In this document: piece after piece, positions 7,898 to 16,811 of the stretch | Position numbering within the stretch: position 1 is the stretch's first letter | How the letters are laid out: the number at the start of each line of letters is the position of its first letter | Assembly (NCBI GenBank): GCA_900772845.1 | Contig: CAAGSD010000120.1 | Coordinates: 1 to 39,102 of the forward strand | DNA: 39,102 nucleotides | Direction of reading: 5' to 3' | Origin: Lachnospiraceae bacterium | GTDB taxonomy: Bacteria; Bacillota; Clostridia; Lachnospirales; Lachnospiraceae | Notes under the pieces: generated by a model | Seen by the model: the letters and a program-made list of their open reading frames with translations, nothing else | Database searches by the model: none | Told to the model about the DNA's origin: nothing | Position numbers and translations under genes: made by a program

Positions 7898-8815
7898 TTA
7901 CTGGGAAATAATCAAGCTGCGGTTATTTTCCCGATACTCTCTGGGGGAAATGCCATAGATTTTCCGGAAATTCCGCAGGAAAGATGAGTAATCCGCAAAG
8001 CCGGTCTGTTGCCAGCTCTCAGTAATGTTCTTCCCCTCCGCCATGGCCTGGCAGGCGAAAATGATCCGCTTGTTCACAATAAAGTTATGCACCGTCATAC
8101 CGGTGATCTCCTTGAATTTCCGCAGAAAATGATACTTACTCATGTGCACGGCCTCCGCCACTTCCTCCACTGTGATCTCCTGGCTGAGATGGGTCTCGAT
8201 GTAGCCGGTCACCTGCTCCACCAGCGGATGATCCACGATCTCCTGGGTAGAGGATAAATATTCCTCCCGCTTGCACAGCACATTCAGATAACCGAAAAAC
8301 AGACTTAAGTTGCCTCTGTCCATCACTTTCCGGATCCCGGTACTTTGCGTATCCGTCCCTTCTAAGATCTCCGACATGGCAAGCTTTAGCAGAAATCCAC
8401 GCAAAATTTCCTCATAATAAATGGGGAAATGATACAGCTTCGGTCCCGCTCCCCAGAAACACTCCGCAAGAAACGTCTCACCTGCCGCCAGATCCATGAG
8501 CATCTGATCACTGATCCACAGAATGATCCGGCGGGAGGAATCCATTTTCTTCTCCGTAGGGTGATATTTGTGCATGACATTTTTATCGATCAGCAGAAAA
8601 TCTCCCTTCCGCATCCGCACAGCCCGGTCCTCGATCAGGGAAGAAAATTCCCCCTCTATAATATAGATCAGCTCATAAAAATCATGATAATGGAACGACA
8701 CCGCTCCGACAGGCTCCCCGACCTTCTCATAGACCTCATAGTCGCCGCTCAGCATATACTGCCGTTCGTCCGCTGCATCCCGGCAGCGCAGGCTGTTTTT
8801 TCTATTCACACCCAT
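7898..8815 (-). CDS. AraC-family regulator divergent from uxuA
   Basis: A 305-aa protein. The N-terminal cupin-like ligand domain carries FHYHDFYELIYIIEG at 41-55, with the His pair typical of sugar-sensing AraC proteins. The C-terminal double helix-turn-helix (about the last 105 residues) contains VEEVAEAVHMSKYHFLRKFK and ends GISPREYRENN. The ATG at 8815 has AGGAGAG about nine bases upstream. A TTG 57 bases further up (8872) is in frame but has poor spacing. Its divergence from uxuA, plus direct repeats in the shared intergenic region, suggests it controls uxuAB and itself. The inducer is probably a uronate or its metabolite; this is inferred from position only. Confidence 0.88.
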   Translation of the reverse strand: MGVNRKNSLRCRDAADERQYMLSGDYEVYEKVGEPVGAVSFHYHDFYELIYIIEGEFSSLIEDRAVRMRKGDFLLIDKNVMHKYHPTEKKMDSSRRIILWISDQMLMDLAAGETFLAECFWGAGPKLYHFPIYYEEILRGFLLKLAMSEILEGTDTQSTGIRKVMDRGNLSLFFGYLNVLCKREEYLSSTQEIVDHPLVEQVTGYIETHLSQEITVEEVAEAVHMSKYHFLRKFKEITGMTVHNFIVNKRIIFACQAMAEGKNITESWQQTGFADYSSFLRNFRKIYGISPREYRENNRSLIISQ

Positions 8816-8892
8816 CCGTTTTCTCTCCTGTCCCTTCGTTCCGTCATTCTTTTTCCTTTTTTCAGACTTCAATCCTCATATCCAACTATAGA

Positions 8893-8930
8893 GCAATTTT
8901 TGCACTATTTCAAGCAATTCATGCTATTTT
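8893..8930. promoter_or_regulatory. candidate AraC operator: direct repeats 21 bp apart
   Basis: Two copies of GCAATT-N2-TGC start at 8893 (GCAATTTTTGC) and 8914 (GCAATTCATGC). They match 9 of 11 bases and are offset by exactly 21 bp, two helical turns. This is the geometry used by AraC-type activators, and the downstream copy runs into the predicted -35 of uxuA. Confidence 0.5.
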
Positions 8931-8955
8931 ACTGCATTTACCAATCTGTTATAGT
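8928..8955 (+). promoter_or_regulatory. candidate uxuA promoter
   Basis: -35-like TTTACT (8928-8933), 16-bp spacer and -10-like TATAGT (8950-8955). The weak -35 fits an activator-dependent promoter. The uxuA ATG follows about 50 bases later behind AAGGAGG. Confidence 0.4.
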
Positions 8956-9004
8956 AGAGATAACAAAGAACGAAACCATTTTTTCTACAAGGAGGATTTC
9001 TATC

Positions 9005-10078
9005 ATGCAAATGACACTGCGCTGGTATGGCAGCAAATACGACACCGTCACCTTAAAACAGATCCGTCAGATCCCCGGCGTCACCGGTGTGATCTCCACC
9101 CTCTATGGCACCGCTCCCGGAGAGGTCTGGGAAATGGAGGATATCCTTGCTCTGAAGGCTGAGATCGAGGCCGCAGGCCTACAGCTGGCCGGTATCGAGA
9201 GCGTCAACATTCACGATGCCATCAAGATCGGTTCTCCCGACCGCGAACAGTATATTGACAATTACATCACTACCCTGGAACGACTCGGTCAGGCAGGCAT
9301 CCACATGGTATGCTACAATTTCATGCCGGTCTTTGACTGGACCCGCACCGAGCTTGCCAGAATGCGTCCCGACGGTTCCACTGTCCTTGCTTACAATCAG
9401 GCTGCTGTAGACGCTATTGATCCGGCCAAAATGTTCGAATCCATTGCCGGAGATATGAACGGCACTGTAATGCCCGGCTGGGAGCCTGAGCGTATGGCTC
9501 ATGTCAAAGAATTATTTGAAATGTACAAGGATGTGGATGACGAAAAGCTCTTTGCCAACCTGAAATATTTTCTGGAGCGTATCATGCCCACCTGCGATAA
9601 ATATGACATTAACATGGCGATCCACCCTGACGATCCCGCCTGGAGTGTCTTCGGACTGCCCCGTATCATCATCAACAAGCAGAATATCCTGCGTATGATG
9701 AAGATGGTGGATAACCCTCACAATGGCGTTACCTTCTGTTCCGGTTCCTACGGCACCAACCTGGAAAATGATCTGCCGGATATGATCCGCTCCCTGAAAG
9801 GCCGCATTCATTTCGCCCATGTCAGAAACCTGAAGTTCAACTCTCCTACTGATTTCGAGGAGGCTGCACATCTGTCCAGCGATGGAACCTTCGATATGTA
9901 CGAGATCATGCTGGCTCTTTATGATATTGGTTTTGACGGTCCCATCCGTCCCGATCACGGACGTATGATCTGGGATGAAGTGGCCATGCCCGGATACGGA
10001 CTGTACGACAGAGCTTTAGGCGCCACCTATTTAAATGGTCTGTGGGAAGCTATCGAGAAGTCCCATAAGCAGAAATAA
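9005..10078 (+). CDS. uxuA: D-mannonate dehydratase
   Basis: A 357-aa enzyme that dehydrates D-mannonate to 2-keto-3-deoxygluconate in the glucuronate branch of hexuronate catabolism. Family hallmarks are MQMTLRWYG at the start, MVCYNFMPVFDWTRT, HPDDPAWSVFGLPRI, FCSGSYG, FAHVRN and RPDHGRMIW, the last group supplying metal-binding His, Cys and Asp residues. Length matches bacterial UxuA. The ATG at 9005 follows AAGGAGG with about eight bases spacing. An open frame extends 576 bases upstream but is antisense to the AraC gene and unrelated to the family. uxuB follows after 44 bases, so the two form an operon. No signal peptide; cytosolic. Confidence 0.95.
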   Translation: MQMTLRWYGSKYDTVTLKQIRQIPGVTGVISTLYGTAPGEVWEMEDILALKAEIEAAGLQLAGIESVNIHDAIKIGSPDREQYIDNYITTLERLGQAGIHMVCYNFMPVFDWTRTELARMRPDGSTVLAYNQAAVDAIDPAKMFESIAGDMNGTVMPGWEPERMAHVKELFEMYKDVDDEKLFANLKYFLERIMPTCDKYDINMAIHPDDPAWSVFGLPRIIINKQNILRMMKMVDNPHNGVTFCSGSYGTNLENDLPDMIRSLKGRIHFAHVRNLKFNSPTDFEEAAHLSSDGTFDMYEIMLALYDIGFDGPIRPDHGRMIWDEVAMPGYGLYDRALGATYLNGLWEAIEKSHKQK

Positions 10079-10122
10079 CCATCGCACCTGAAAACTCATA
10101 AATCAGTTTGGAGGAAACCATT

Positions 10123-11748
10123 ATGGAACTTACCTTAAAAAGTCTGCATGACGACCGGGACGCATTTCTCGCTGCCGGTTATCATCTGCCGGAATTCGAT
10201 TACGATACCGTTCATAAAAACACCGTTGAACATCCCCACTGGATCCACTTCGGTGCCGGCAATATCTTCCGTGCCTTTCAGGCCAACGTAGCACAGAATC
10301 TGTTAAACAGCGGCGTTCTGGATACCGGTCTCATCGCAGCGGAAGGCTATGACTATGAGATCATTGAAAAAAGCTATCGTCCACACGACAATTTAAGCAT
10401 TCTCGCTACCTTAAAGGCAGACAACACTGTGGAAAAGACCATCGTAGGCAGCATCATGGAGTCTCTGATCCTGGACAGTAAAAACGAAGTAGAATACGCA
10501 CGTCTCCGGGAGATTTTTAAAAATCCTTCTCTCCAGATGGCCAGCTTTACCATCACAGAAAAAGGCTATGCTACCGCCAATGCCAAAGGAGAATTCTTCC
10601 CCGCAGTAGCCACCGACTTCGAAAAAGGTCCCGAAGCCCCCGAAAGCTACCTGGGCAAGGTAGTCTCCCTGCTTTATACCAGATACACCCACGGAGCGCT
10701 CCCCATTGCCATGGTCAGCATGGACAACTGCTCCCATAACGGTGACAAATTATATGCCGCTGTCAATGCGTTCGCCAAGGCATGGACCGACAACGGACTG
10801 GTGGAAGCCGGCTTCTTAGGCTACGTCAATGACCAGACGAAAGTCACCTTCCCCTGGAGCATGATCGACAAGATCACCCCCAGACCCGATGCCAAAGTAG
10901 AAGCTATGCTGGCCGAGGATCATATCGGCGGTCTGGATGCCGTAGTTACTTCCAAAAACACCTATATCGCTCCCTTTGTCAATGCGGAAGAATGCGAATA
11001 CCTGGTCATTGAAGATGCTTTTCCGAACGGTAAGCCCGCACTGGACAAAGGCGGCATCATCTTCACCGACAGAGCGACCGTAGACAAAGTGGAGAAAATG
11101 AAGGTATGTACCTGCCTGAATCCTCTGCACACCGCACTGGCCATCTATGGCTGCCTTCTGGGATATACCCTGATCTCCGAAGAGATGAAGAACCCGTTAT
11201 TGAAAAATATGGTGGAAGTCATCGGTTACAAAGAAGGACTTCCCGTAGTGGTAAATCCCGGCATCCTGGATCCGAAAAAATTCATTGACGAAGTGGTGAA
11301 TGTGAGGATCCCCAATCCCTTCCTGCCGGATTCTCCCCAGAGAATCGCTACCGATACCTCCCAGAAGCTTTCCATCCGCTTCGGCGAGACCATCAAAGCT
11401 TACGAAGCTTCTCCAGACCTGCATACGGAAGACCTGAAGCTGATTCCTCTGGTCTATGCCGGATGGCTCCGGTATCTCATGGGAATCAATGATGAGGGCA
11501 AAGAATTTACGCCCAGCTCCGACCCCCTGTTAGAGGAAGCCCGTCAGTACGTTGTAACTTACGAACTGAGTTCCGCTCCCAAGGATCTGTCAAAGCTGGA
11601 CGCATTACTTGCCAATGAGAAAATATTCGGTGTGAACCTCCACGCCATCGGCATGGATACACTGGTAAAACAGTATTTCGCAGAATTAAGCTCCGGTGTG
11701 GGAGCCGTGACTGCCACACTTAAGAAATACGTTCCTTCTGAGATCTGA
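10123..11748 (+). CDS. uxuB: fructuronate reductase (mannitol dehydrogenase family)
   Basis: A 541-aa long-chain polyol dehydrogenase that reduces D-fructuronate to D-mannonate with NADH, one step before UxuA. The Rossmann start is IHFGAGNIFRAFQANV and the active-site segment is KVCTCLNPLHTALAIYGCLLG, which supplies the family's Lys, Asn and His. Length is at the long end of the family, as in Firmicutes UxuB. The ATG at 10123 follows GGAGG by about eight bases. It lies 44 bases after uxuA. Its 3' end overlaps the convergent MFS gene by 29 bp. A tagaturonate or mannitol substrate cannot be excluded from sequence, but pairing with uxuA favours fructuronate. Confidence 0.9.
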   Translation: MELTLKSLHDDRDAFLAAGYHLPEFDYDTVHKNTVEHPHWIHFGAGNIFRAFQANVAQNLLNSGVLDTGLIAAEGYDYEIIEKSYRPHDNLSILATLKADNTVEKTIVGSIMESLILDSKNEVEYARLREIFKNPSLQMASFTITEKGYATANAKGEFFPAVATDFEKGPEAPESYLGKVVSLLYTRYTHGALPIAMVSMDNCSHNGDKLYAAVNAFAKAWTDNGLVEAGFLGYVNDQTKVTFPWSMIDKITPRPDAKVEAMLAEDHIGGLDAVVTSKNTYIAPFVNAEECEYLVIEDAFPNGKPALDKGGIIFTDRATVDKVEKMKVCTCLNPLHTALAIYGCLLGYTLISEEMKNPLLKNMVEVIGYKEGLPVVVNPGILDPKKFIDEVVNVRIPNPFLPDSPQRIATDTSQKLSIRFGETIKAYEASPDLHTEDLKLIPLVYAGWLRYLMGINDEGKEFTPSSDPLLEEARQYVVTYELSSAPKDLSKLDALLANEKIFGVNLHAIGMDTLVKQYFAELSSGVGAVTATLKKYVPSEI

Positions 11749-12916
11749 CGGAATACATACACAGGGCAATGATACATACAAAGTCAATGACAAGTACCAC
11801 TGCCACTGAACTCATCCCCACAGCGATGCCGGCGTCTGCTGCGATCTTTCCGATAACGGAAGGCATCAGAATAGAGCCGAAGCTCGCTGTGGTCAGGATG
11901 AAACTCCATGCCATGGAATATTTCTGAAGCAATTTCCCCGCAAAGGACACTGTGGTGGGATAAATCCCCGCCATGCTGTATCCGAATCCCACGATTCCGA
12001 ACATAATCCAAAAAGTCGTTTTACTGAAGATCAAAATAATGAAAAAGGCAACCAGTCCCACGCCCATTACCGGCAGCAGCTTTTCCTTGGCAATCTTTAA
12101 GGACAAAAATGCCGCAGACAGACGTCCCAGCAGGATCATCAGCCACTGTACGCTGGCTGTGATAGTAGACACGGAAGGGCTCAGAAGCTCTGTGTCCTTA
12201 AAATAAGTGATCATCCATCCGATGACACCCTGTTCCGCACACAGATAGAAAAACAGCGTCAGGATCACCAGATAAAAAAGAGGCTCCTTTAAAAATCCCC
12301 AGTTGCTCTCCTTTGCCTCTCCTGCCGCAGGGTCCGCTGCTACCACATCCTCATCCTCCGGGATCAGCAGATACAAAATCCAGGTAAGTACCCCCAGCGC
12401 TATCATGAGCATGCAGGCATACACCCAGTGATCCGCATGGGTTCCTGTGATCAAAGTGAGCAGGATCGGGAACACAAAGGCGCCGATGGAAAACATGGCA
12501 TGCAGACCGTTAATGATCCACGCCTTCCCCGGTGCCAGATTGTTGATCTTGGAATTACAATAGTTACTTGCCGCTCCCCTGGCCAGTCCGGTCATGAGAA
12601 AGGCCGCAGCCAGTACCAGATTTCCTTTTCCAAACAAAATCATGCAATAAGAAATGGCAAAGGCTGACTGAAAGAGCAGAATGCTCTTCTTTTTGCCGAT
12701 GACAAGCGGCAGCGTCCCTGCGAAAAAGCTGGAAAACAGATTTCCCACAGAATGAAGGCTGACGATCAATCCACAAAATCCATAATCCAGTCCTCTGGCG
12801 TCCCGTACAAAGGGAAGCAGAGATCCGATGGACAATGCCAGCATACCGTTCATCAAAAATACGGCATAGGTCAGTCCCAGCTGCTTATTCTGCTTCCTGT
12901 TTTCAAACACTTTCAT
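11720..12916 (-). CDS. MFS permease
   Basis: A 398-aa integral membrane protein with about twelve hydrophobic segments in two six-helix halves. The central loop is acidic (PEDEDVVAADPAAGEAKESN near 200). A basic VIGKKKS loop follows helix 2, as in MFS carriers of the sugar/fucose-like group. The substrate is not identifiable. Last position in the TRAP/two-component operon, 27 bases after the second DctP-like gene, suggests import of a uronate or related acid, or export of an end product. RBS AGGGAG precedes ATG 12916. The final 29 bp overlap uxuB tail-to-tail, leaving no room for an intergenic terminator. Confidence 0.8.
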   Translation of the reverse strand: MKVFENRKQNKQLGLTYAVFLMNGMLALSIGSLLPFVRDARGLDYGFCGLIVSLHSVGNLFSSFFAGTLPLVIGKKKSILLFQSAFAISYCMILFGKGNLVLAAAFLMTGLARGAASNYCNSKINNLAPGKAWIINGLHAMFSIGAFVFPILLTLITGTHADHWVYACMLMIALGVLTWILYLLIPEDEDVVAADPAAGEAKESNWGFLKEPLFYLVILTLFFYLCAEQGVIGWMITYFKDTELLSPSVSTITASVQWLMILLGRLSAAFLSLKIAKEKLLPVMGVGLVAFFIILIFSKTTFWIMFGIVGFGYSMAGIYPTTVSFAGKLLQKYSMAWSFILTTASFGSILMPSVIGKIAADAGIAVGMSSVAVVLVIDFVCIIALCMYSVRSQKERIS

Positions 12917-12943
12917 AACAACATTCTCCCTTTTATCATTCTA

Positions 12944-13948
12944 TTATTGCTCCATTATTTTTTGGATCAGTTCCGCACTGTCCGCACAATACGTTTCATA
13001 AAGATTACTCATTGCTTTGCGAAACCGTTCTTTTTCTTCCGCGGAAAGGGTGATCACCTGGGTTCCGTTGGCAATGGCGGTCTGTCTGGACTGTTCCTCT
13101 CTGTCTTTCCAGAGTTCTCTTTCATATTCCGCAGACTCTCTGGCACATTCCCGCAGGATTTCCCGGTCCTCATCTGACAGTTGTTCCCAGATCGATGCAG
13201 AACAGATCTGCATCTCCGGCACTCTCGTATGCTCATCTACCGTAAAATACGGTGCCACTTCATAATGATTCATAGCCTCATAAGAGGGCCAGTTGTTCTC
13301 CGCCCCGTCAATGGTATGGCGCTGTAATGCAGAATACACTGAGGAATATGCGATCTTTACCGCTTTGGCGCCCAACGCCTCCACCATATCCGCCATCATG
13401 TCCGATTCCTGCACACGGATCGTCATTCCCTGAAAATCCTCGAGACAGGTGATGGGCTTCTCCACACTGTAGAAGCTTCTGGCACCGGCATCATACCAGG
13501 ACAATCCTGTATATCCGTACGCAGAAACCTTCTGCAGAAATTCCTCTCCGATTTCTCCGTCCAATATCCTCCACATGTGTTCCGAGTCTCTGTACAGATA
13601 AGGCAATTGCAGTACATTCATCTCCGGTGCCTGTTCTGCGATCTGCGACAGGGAAACTCTTGCAAAAGCGATCCCACCGTATTTAATCTGCTCCAACACT
13701 TCACTTTCCGCCCCCAGTTTTGCTTCACTCTCCACGATGATATGGATCCGTCCTCCGGTACGCTCCTGCACCAGTTCTGCAAAACGCTGTGCCCCCAGAG
13801 TCGTCGGATAATCCGACGTCTGATTCTCCGCATAGAACAGTACATATTCCGGTGCTTCTTCCGGTTTTTTTGTAATAAAAAATAAGCACGCCGCTGCTAT
13901 GACCACAACAGCAAAAACGCCCCATGACAATATCAGTTTTTTGTTCAT
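12944..13948 (-). CDS. membrane-anchored DctP-like TRAP binding protein (possible co-sensor)
   Basis: A 334-aa DctP-family protein. An uncleaved-looking N-terminal helix (about 5-26) is followed by the periplasmic-binding fold: YPTTLGAQRFAELVQERTGGRI, FQGMTIRVQES with the conserved carboxylate-binding Arg, and ALQRHTIDGAENNWPSYEAM. It has no clear lipobox; AAAC is present but the hydrophobic stretch continues past it. The start overlaps the response regulator stop by four bases (ATGA), with RBS AAGGAG. A true transport DctP already exists upstream next to dctQM, so this one may present ligand to the adjacent kinase. That is inferred; it could also be a second binding protein for the same permease. 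Confidence 0.85.
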   Translation of the reverse strand: MNKKLILSWGVFAVVVIAAACLFFITKKPEEAPEYVLFYAENQTSDYPTTLGAQRFAELVQERTGGRIHIIVESEAKLGAESEVLEQIKYGGIAFARVSLSQIAEQAPEMNVLQLPYLYRDSEHMWRILDGEIGEEFLQKVSAYGYTGLSWYDAGARSFYSVEKPITCLEDFQGMTIRVQESDMMADMVEALGAKAVKIAYSSVYSALQRHTIDGAENNWPSYEAMNHYEVAPYFTVDEHTRVPEMQICSASIWEQLSDEDREILRECARESAEYERELWKDREEQSRQTAIANGTQVITLSAEEKERFRKAMSNLYETYCADSAELIQKIMEQ

Positions 13949-14727
13949 GGCATCTCCTTTTTATTCCGGAATTCACTGGGTGTCATGCCCATTTTTTTCT
14001 TAAAAATTCTGGTGAAATAGTTGGCATCTCTGTACCCTACTCTCTCACTGATCTCCTTGATGTTGATGGAAATATCTTTCAGTAGTTCCACTGCCTTTGC
14101 CATACGCAGATCATTCAGGTACATAATAAAGGTCTTGTCAAAACAGTTCTTAAACAGTCTACAGAAATACACTTCCGAATATCCCATTCGTCCGGCTACC
14201 GATTGCAGGGACAGATCATCCTGGTAATGGGCTTCCAGAAACGAAGCGATTTCCGAGGCAATCGCATTCACCCGGGCATGATCCAAGTCCTCGTCTGCCG
14301 CTGCTATCTGTGACGAAGTCTCCGATGCTTCTTCCACTGTTGGCGTCCGGTTGCAGTCGATCAGACTGAAGGCTTCCTCCAGCGTTTCCTGAAGTTCCTC
14401 ATCCCGGCCCGGTTTTAACAGATATTCCAGTGCTTTCACTCCGATTGCCTGCTTTGCATAATTAAACTCATCATACGCCGTCAAAAATATGATGATACTG
14501 TCTGGATAATTTTCACGGATATATTTCGCTGCCTCCAGTCCGCTGATGCCGGGCATGGAGATATCCAGAATTGCGATTTGACAGTTCTCATGCTCAAAAG
14601 TCTCCATTGCCTCCCGACCGTTTTGCGCCGTAAAAATCTCTATCTGTCCGGGAAAATTCTTTTGTATGCGTTTTGACACCACCTGTCGTTCAATTGGTTC
14701 ATCATCTGCTACCAAAATACGATACAT
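13945..14727 (-). CDS. YesN-type response regulator (REC + AraC HTH)
   Basis: A 260-aa protein. The receiver domain covers about 1-120, with the acidic pocket ADDEP (7-11), phospho-acceptor Asp55 in ILDISMPG and Lys in YLLKPG. The C-terminal AraC double helix-turn-helix covers about 155-258 (LSLQSVAGRMGYSEVYFCRLFK, ending GMTPSEFRN). RBS AAGGAG precedes ATG 14727, 25 bases after the kinase. The likely target is the dctP promoter, where TTCTTAA repeats occur. The stop overlaps the anchored DctP-like gene by four bases. Confidence 0.92.
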   Translation of the reverse strand: MYRILVADDEPIERQVVSKRIQKNFPGQIEIFTAQNGREAMETFEHENCQIAILDISMPGISGLEAAKYIRENYPDSIIIFLTAYDEFNYAKQAIGVKALEYLLKPGRDEELQETLEEAFSLIDCNRTPTVEEASETSSQIAAADEDLDHARVNAIASEIASFLEAHYQDDLSLQSVAGRMGYSEVYFCRLFKNCFDKTFIMYLNDLRMAKAVELLKDISINIKEISERVGYRDANYFTRIFKKKMGMTPSEFRNKKEMP

Positions 14728-14752
14728 GACTTTCTCCTTCTGCTTTTCTCGT

Positions 14753-16240
14753 TTAGCTCTCCATAGAAACCTTATCCTTATGGAAAGGAATCACCACTTC
14801 TACAGAGGTTCCTTTTCCCTTTTCACTTTCTATATAAAAATTACACTTTCCATACATGGAATGGATTCTTGCATAAATATTGGAAATGCCGATCCCTACA
14901 CCTTCATTGGTGCCGTTAGCAAGATTCCATCTTATCAGGATCACTTCCATCTGTGTCATACCGATGCCACTGTCTTCCACCCGGATATGCAGCATATCTT
15001 CCTTACGAAAGACCTGCATTTTAATACTTCCGCCTTCTTCCTTCGGTCCCAGGCCATGTATGATAGCATTTTCCAATAAAGGCTGTATCGTAAAAGTCGG
15101 CATCAGGACGTGCTCCGCATCTTCCATACACTCCAGTGTAAAGCTGACTCTGCTGCCAAAGCGCATCTGCTGGAGATACATATAGTCCTTTGCCACTTTG
15201 ATTTCCTGATTTAAGAACACTTCCGCCTGCTGCGTCTTCAGATTGTAGCGGAACAGAGAACTCAGTGCATTGATCATCTTCTCCGTCGTCACAGCATCCT
15301 CCAGATCCGCCATTCCCGCTATTACATTTAACGTATTGAACAAAAAGTGGGGCTGTATCTGATTCTTCAGCACTTCCAGATTCATGGTTTCCAGCTGCTT
15401 TTCTGTTGCCAGATTCTCCAGCTCCTGCTGGTGCAGCCGGTCCAGTACTTCTCTTTTTTCCTCCAGAGCCTTGATATATTCTCCGGTGGCATATTTCATT
15501 TTGTTGAAGGCATGCACCAGTTCTCCCAGTTCATCCTCATTGTCTGTCTCCACGTCTTCCACAAAAAACTCATTGGCAGCAATCTGCTTGGAGGCAGTTA
15601 CCAGTTTAATGATCGGATCCATCATAGAATGGTTCAGCATCTTTGCGATTTCAAACATGGTAAATGCCAGTAAAATACTCAGGATCACGGCCAGCATTAC
15701 AATGCCGGATACAGAGGGCAGCAGCTCTTGATAACGGAGATTTCCTTCCTCGATGGTGGCCGACAGAAATCTCTGCATATACTGGTGCAGATAGGTCTGC
15801 ATGCCATACACCCTGTACAGTTCCTTGATATAGGCATCCCCCTGATATTCCCCCTGTATTACCGCATCTCTTGCCCCGGCATAGATCTCGTAGCTGTTAC
15901 GGATTGCCTGCAGCTGGGCAAACCGCCGCTCTCCCAGCGCTGCATAATCCAGATCACAGGCATATACCTTTTCTTTGGTTTCCGCTATCCTGCTCTGGAG
16001 ATCAGAAGCATTTTCTTCGGTATCCAGTCGGGAAAATTTTTCAAAGGAAGTAACTTCCGCTTCCAATGCAGTGATCATCTCTCCGCTGACCACATTGTTT
16101 TCCAGGATCCGGTTAAAGTCCACCATAAAATATTTCACGATCCAGACATCAAAAAGAACGACAACCGTAAAAAACAGCAATACAGTTCCCGCATATACCA
16201 GAATCTTATTTTTAATGGATAATTTTTTCCAGACCTTCAT
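14753..16240 (-). CDS. YesM-type sensor histidine kinase
   Basis: A protein of about 495 aa. TM1 lies near residues 10-30, a mostly helical extracytoplasmic region of about 140 residues follows, then TM2 (SGIVMLAVILSILLAFTMFE), a HAMP-like linker with coiled coil, the His_kinase box QIQPHFLFNTLNVIAGMADL and an HATPase domain (PLLENAIIHGLGP N-box, DSGIGM, GVGIGISNIYARI). The phospho-acceptor is the His of PHFLFN. The ATG at 16240 is chosen because upstream in-frame ATGs at 16276 and 16291 fall inside a hairpin and lack RBSs; AGAAGGG sits close to 16240. It partners with the YesN-like regulator. The external region may sense a ligand through the anchored DctP-like protein. Confidence 0.88.
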   Translation of the reverse strand: MKVWKKLSIKNKILVYAGTVLLFFTVVVLFDVWIVKYFMVDFNRILENNVVSGEMITALEAEVTSFEKFSRLDTEENASDLQSRIAETKEKVYACDLDYAALGERRFAQLQAIRNSYEIYAGARDAVIQGEYQGDAYIKELYRVYGMQTYLHQYMQRFLSATIEEGNLRYQELLPSVSGIVMLAVILSILLAFTMFEIAKMLNHSMMDPIIKLVTASKQIAANEFFVEDVETDNEDELGELVHAFNKMKYATGEYIKALEEKREVLDRLHQQELENLATEKQLETMNLEVLKNQIQPHFLFNTLNVIAGMADLEDAVTTEKMINALSSLFRYNLKTQQAEVFLNQEIKVAKDYMYLQQMRFGSRVSFTLECMEDAEHVLMPTFTIQPLLENAIIHGLGPKEEGGSIKMQVFRKEDMLHIRVEDSGIGMTQMEVILIRWNLANGTNEGVGIGISNIYARIHSMYGKCNFYIESEKGKGTSVEVVIPFHKDKVSMES

Positions 16241-16264
16241 AACCCTTCTACCATATCTATAAAG

Positions 16265-16301
16265 AAACAGCGTCATGCTTTTCGAAAACACAACGCTGTT
16301 T
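16265..16301 (-). promoter_or_regulatory. intercistronic hairpin before the kinase gene
   Basis: Nine-base stem AAACAGCGT (16265-16273) with ACGCTGTTT (16293-16301), enclosing a second palindrome TTTTCGAAAA (16279-16288). On the minus strand it is followed only by CTTTAT, so it is a weak terminator at best. It may mark processing or reduced read-through from the transporter genes into the signalling genes. Confidence 0.45.
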
Positions 16302-16307
16302 TCCTTT

Positions 16308-16787
16308 TTATCTCTTTTGATTTTTCAATAGTGTCACCAGATCATTATAGAATGCATCCTTCTGTTCTCCCATGGCACGGTTCATGATCATATAACCATA
16401 AGAATCATCTGTCTTGATGACGATCATGGAGTCCTGACGGATCACTCTGGTGACACGGCTCCAGGGAATCTTCTCCTCTCTGCCGCCACAGGTCACCACA
16501 ATACCGGTATTTCGAAATAGCAGTTCCACACCTTTGGGCTGTTGTTCCACCTGTTTATAGCTTCTGCCCAAAATCGCCAACGGCTGAAACACCGGGAAGA
16601 TCAGACAGCACAGAATCTCCAGTACCCTGGAAAACTCTCCGGAACCCGGCCACAACTTTATGGTCATGGCTATCATGGATACGGTAAACACAATATTGAT
16701 CACTCCCAAAAAGGAACGATAGGTCCGCACCATAGACATTTTCCACAGATCCGAGGCTTTCACATCGCAATTAAATTTGTATTCCAT
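16308..16787 (-). CDS. YcxB-like small membrane protein
   Basis: A 159-aa protein. Two hydrophobic helices (about 28-47 and 58-74) are followed by a cytoplasmic beta-rich domain (GVELLFRNTGIVVTCGGREEKIPWSRVTRVIRQ and KTDDSYGYMIMNR), the YcxB arrangement. The family function is unknown. The ATG at 16787 has AAGG about twelve bases upstream; the ATG at 16799 sits directly on the AAGG and is less likely. It begins 24 bases after dctM and ends 67 bases before the kinase. Its position suggests a role in the TRAP or signalling unit, but passive carriage is possible. Confidence 0.7.
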   Translation of the reverse strand: MEYKFNCDVKASDLWKMSMVRTYRSFLGVINIVFTVSMIAMTIKLWPGSGEFSRVLEILCCLIFPVFQPLAILGRSYKQVEQQPKGVELLFRNTGIVVTCGGREEKIPWSRVTRVIRQDSMIVIKTDDSYGYMIMNRAMGEQKDAFYNDLVTLLKNQKR

Positions 16788-16811
16788 GCTATCACACATC
16801 CTTATCTCTTA

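Noticed and set aside
8429..9004. Long N-terminal extension of the uxuA frame
   Set aside because: This stretch is antisense to the AraC gene, and the true uxuA start has AAGGAGG and family-like sequence from residue 1.
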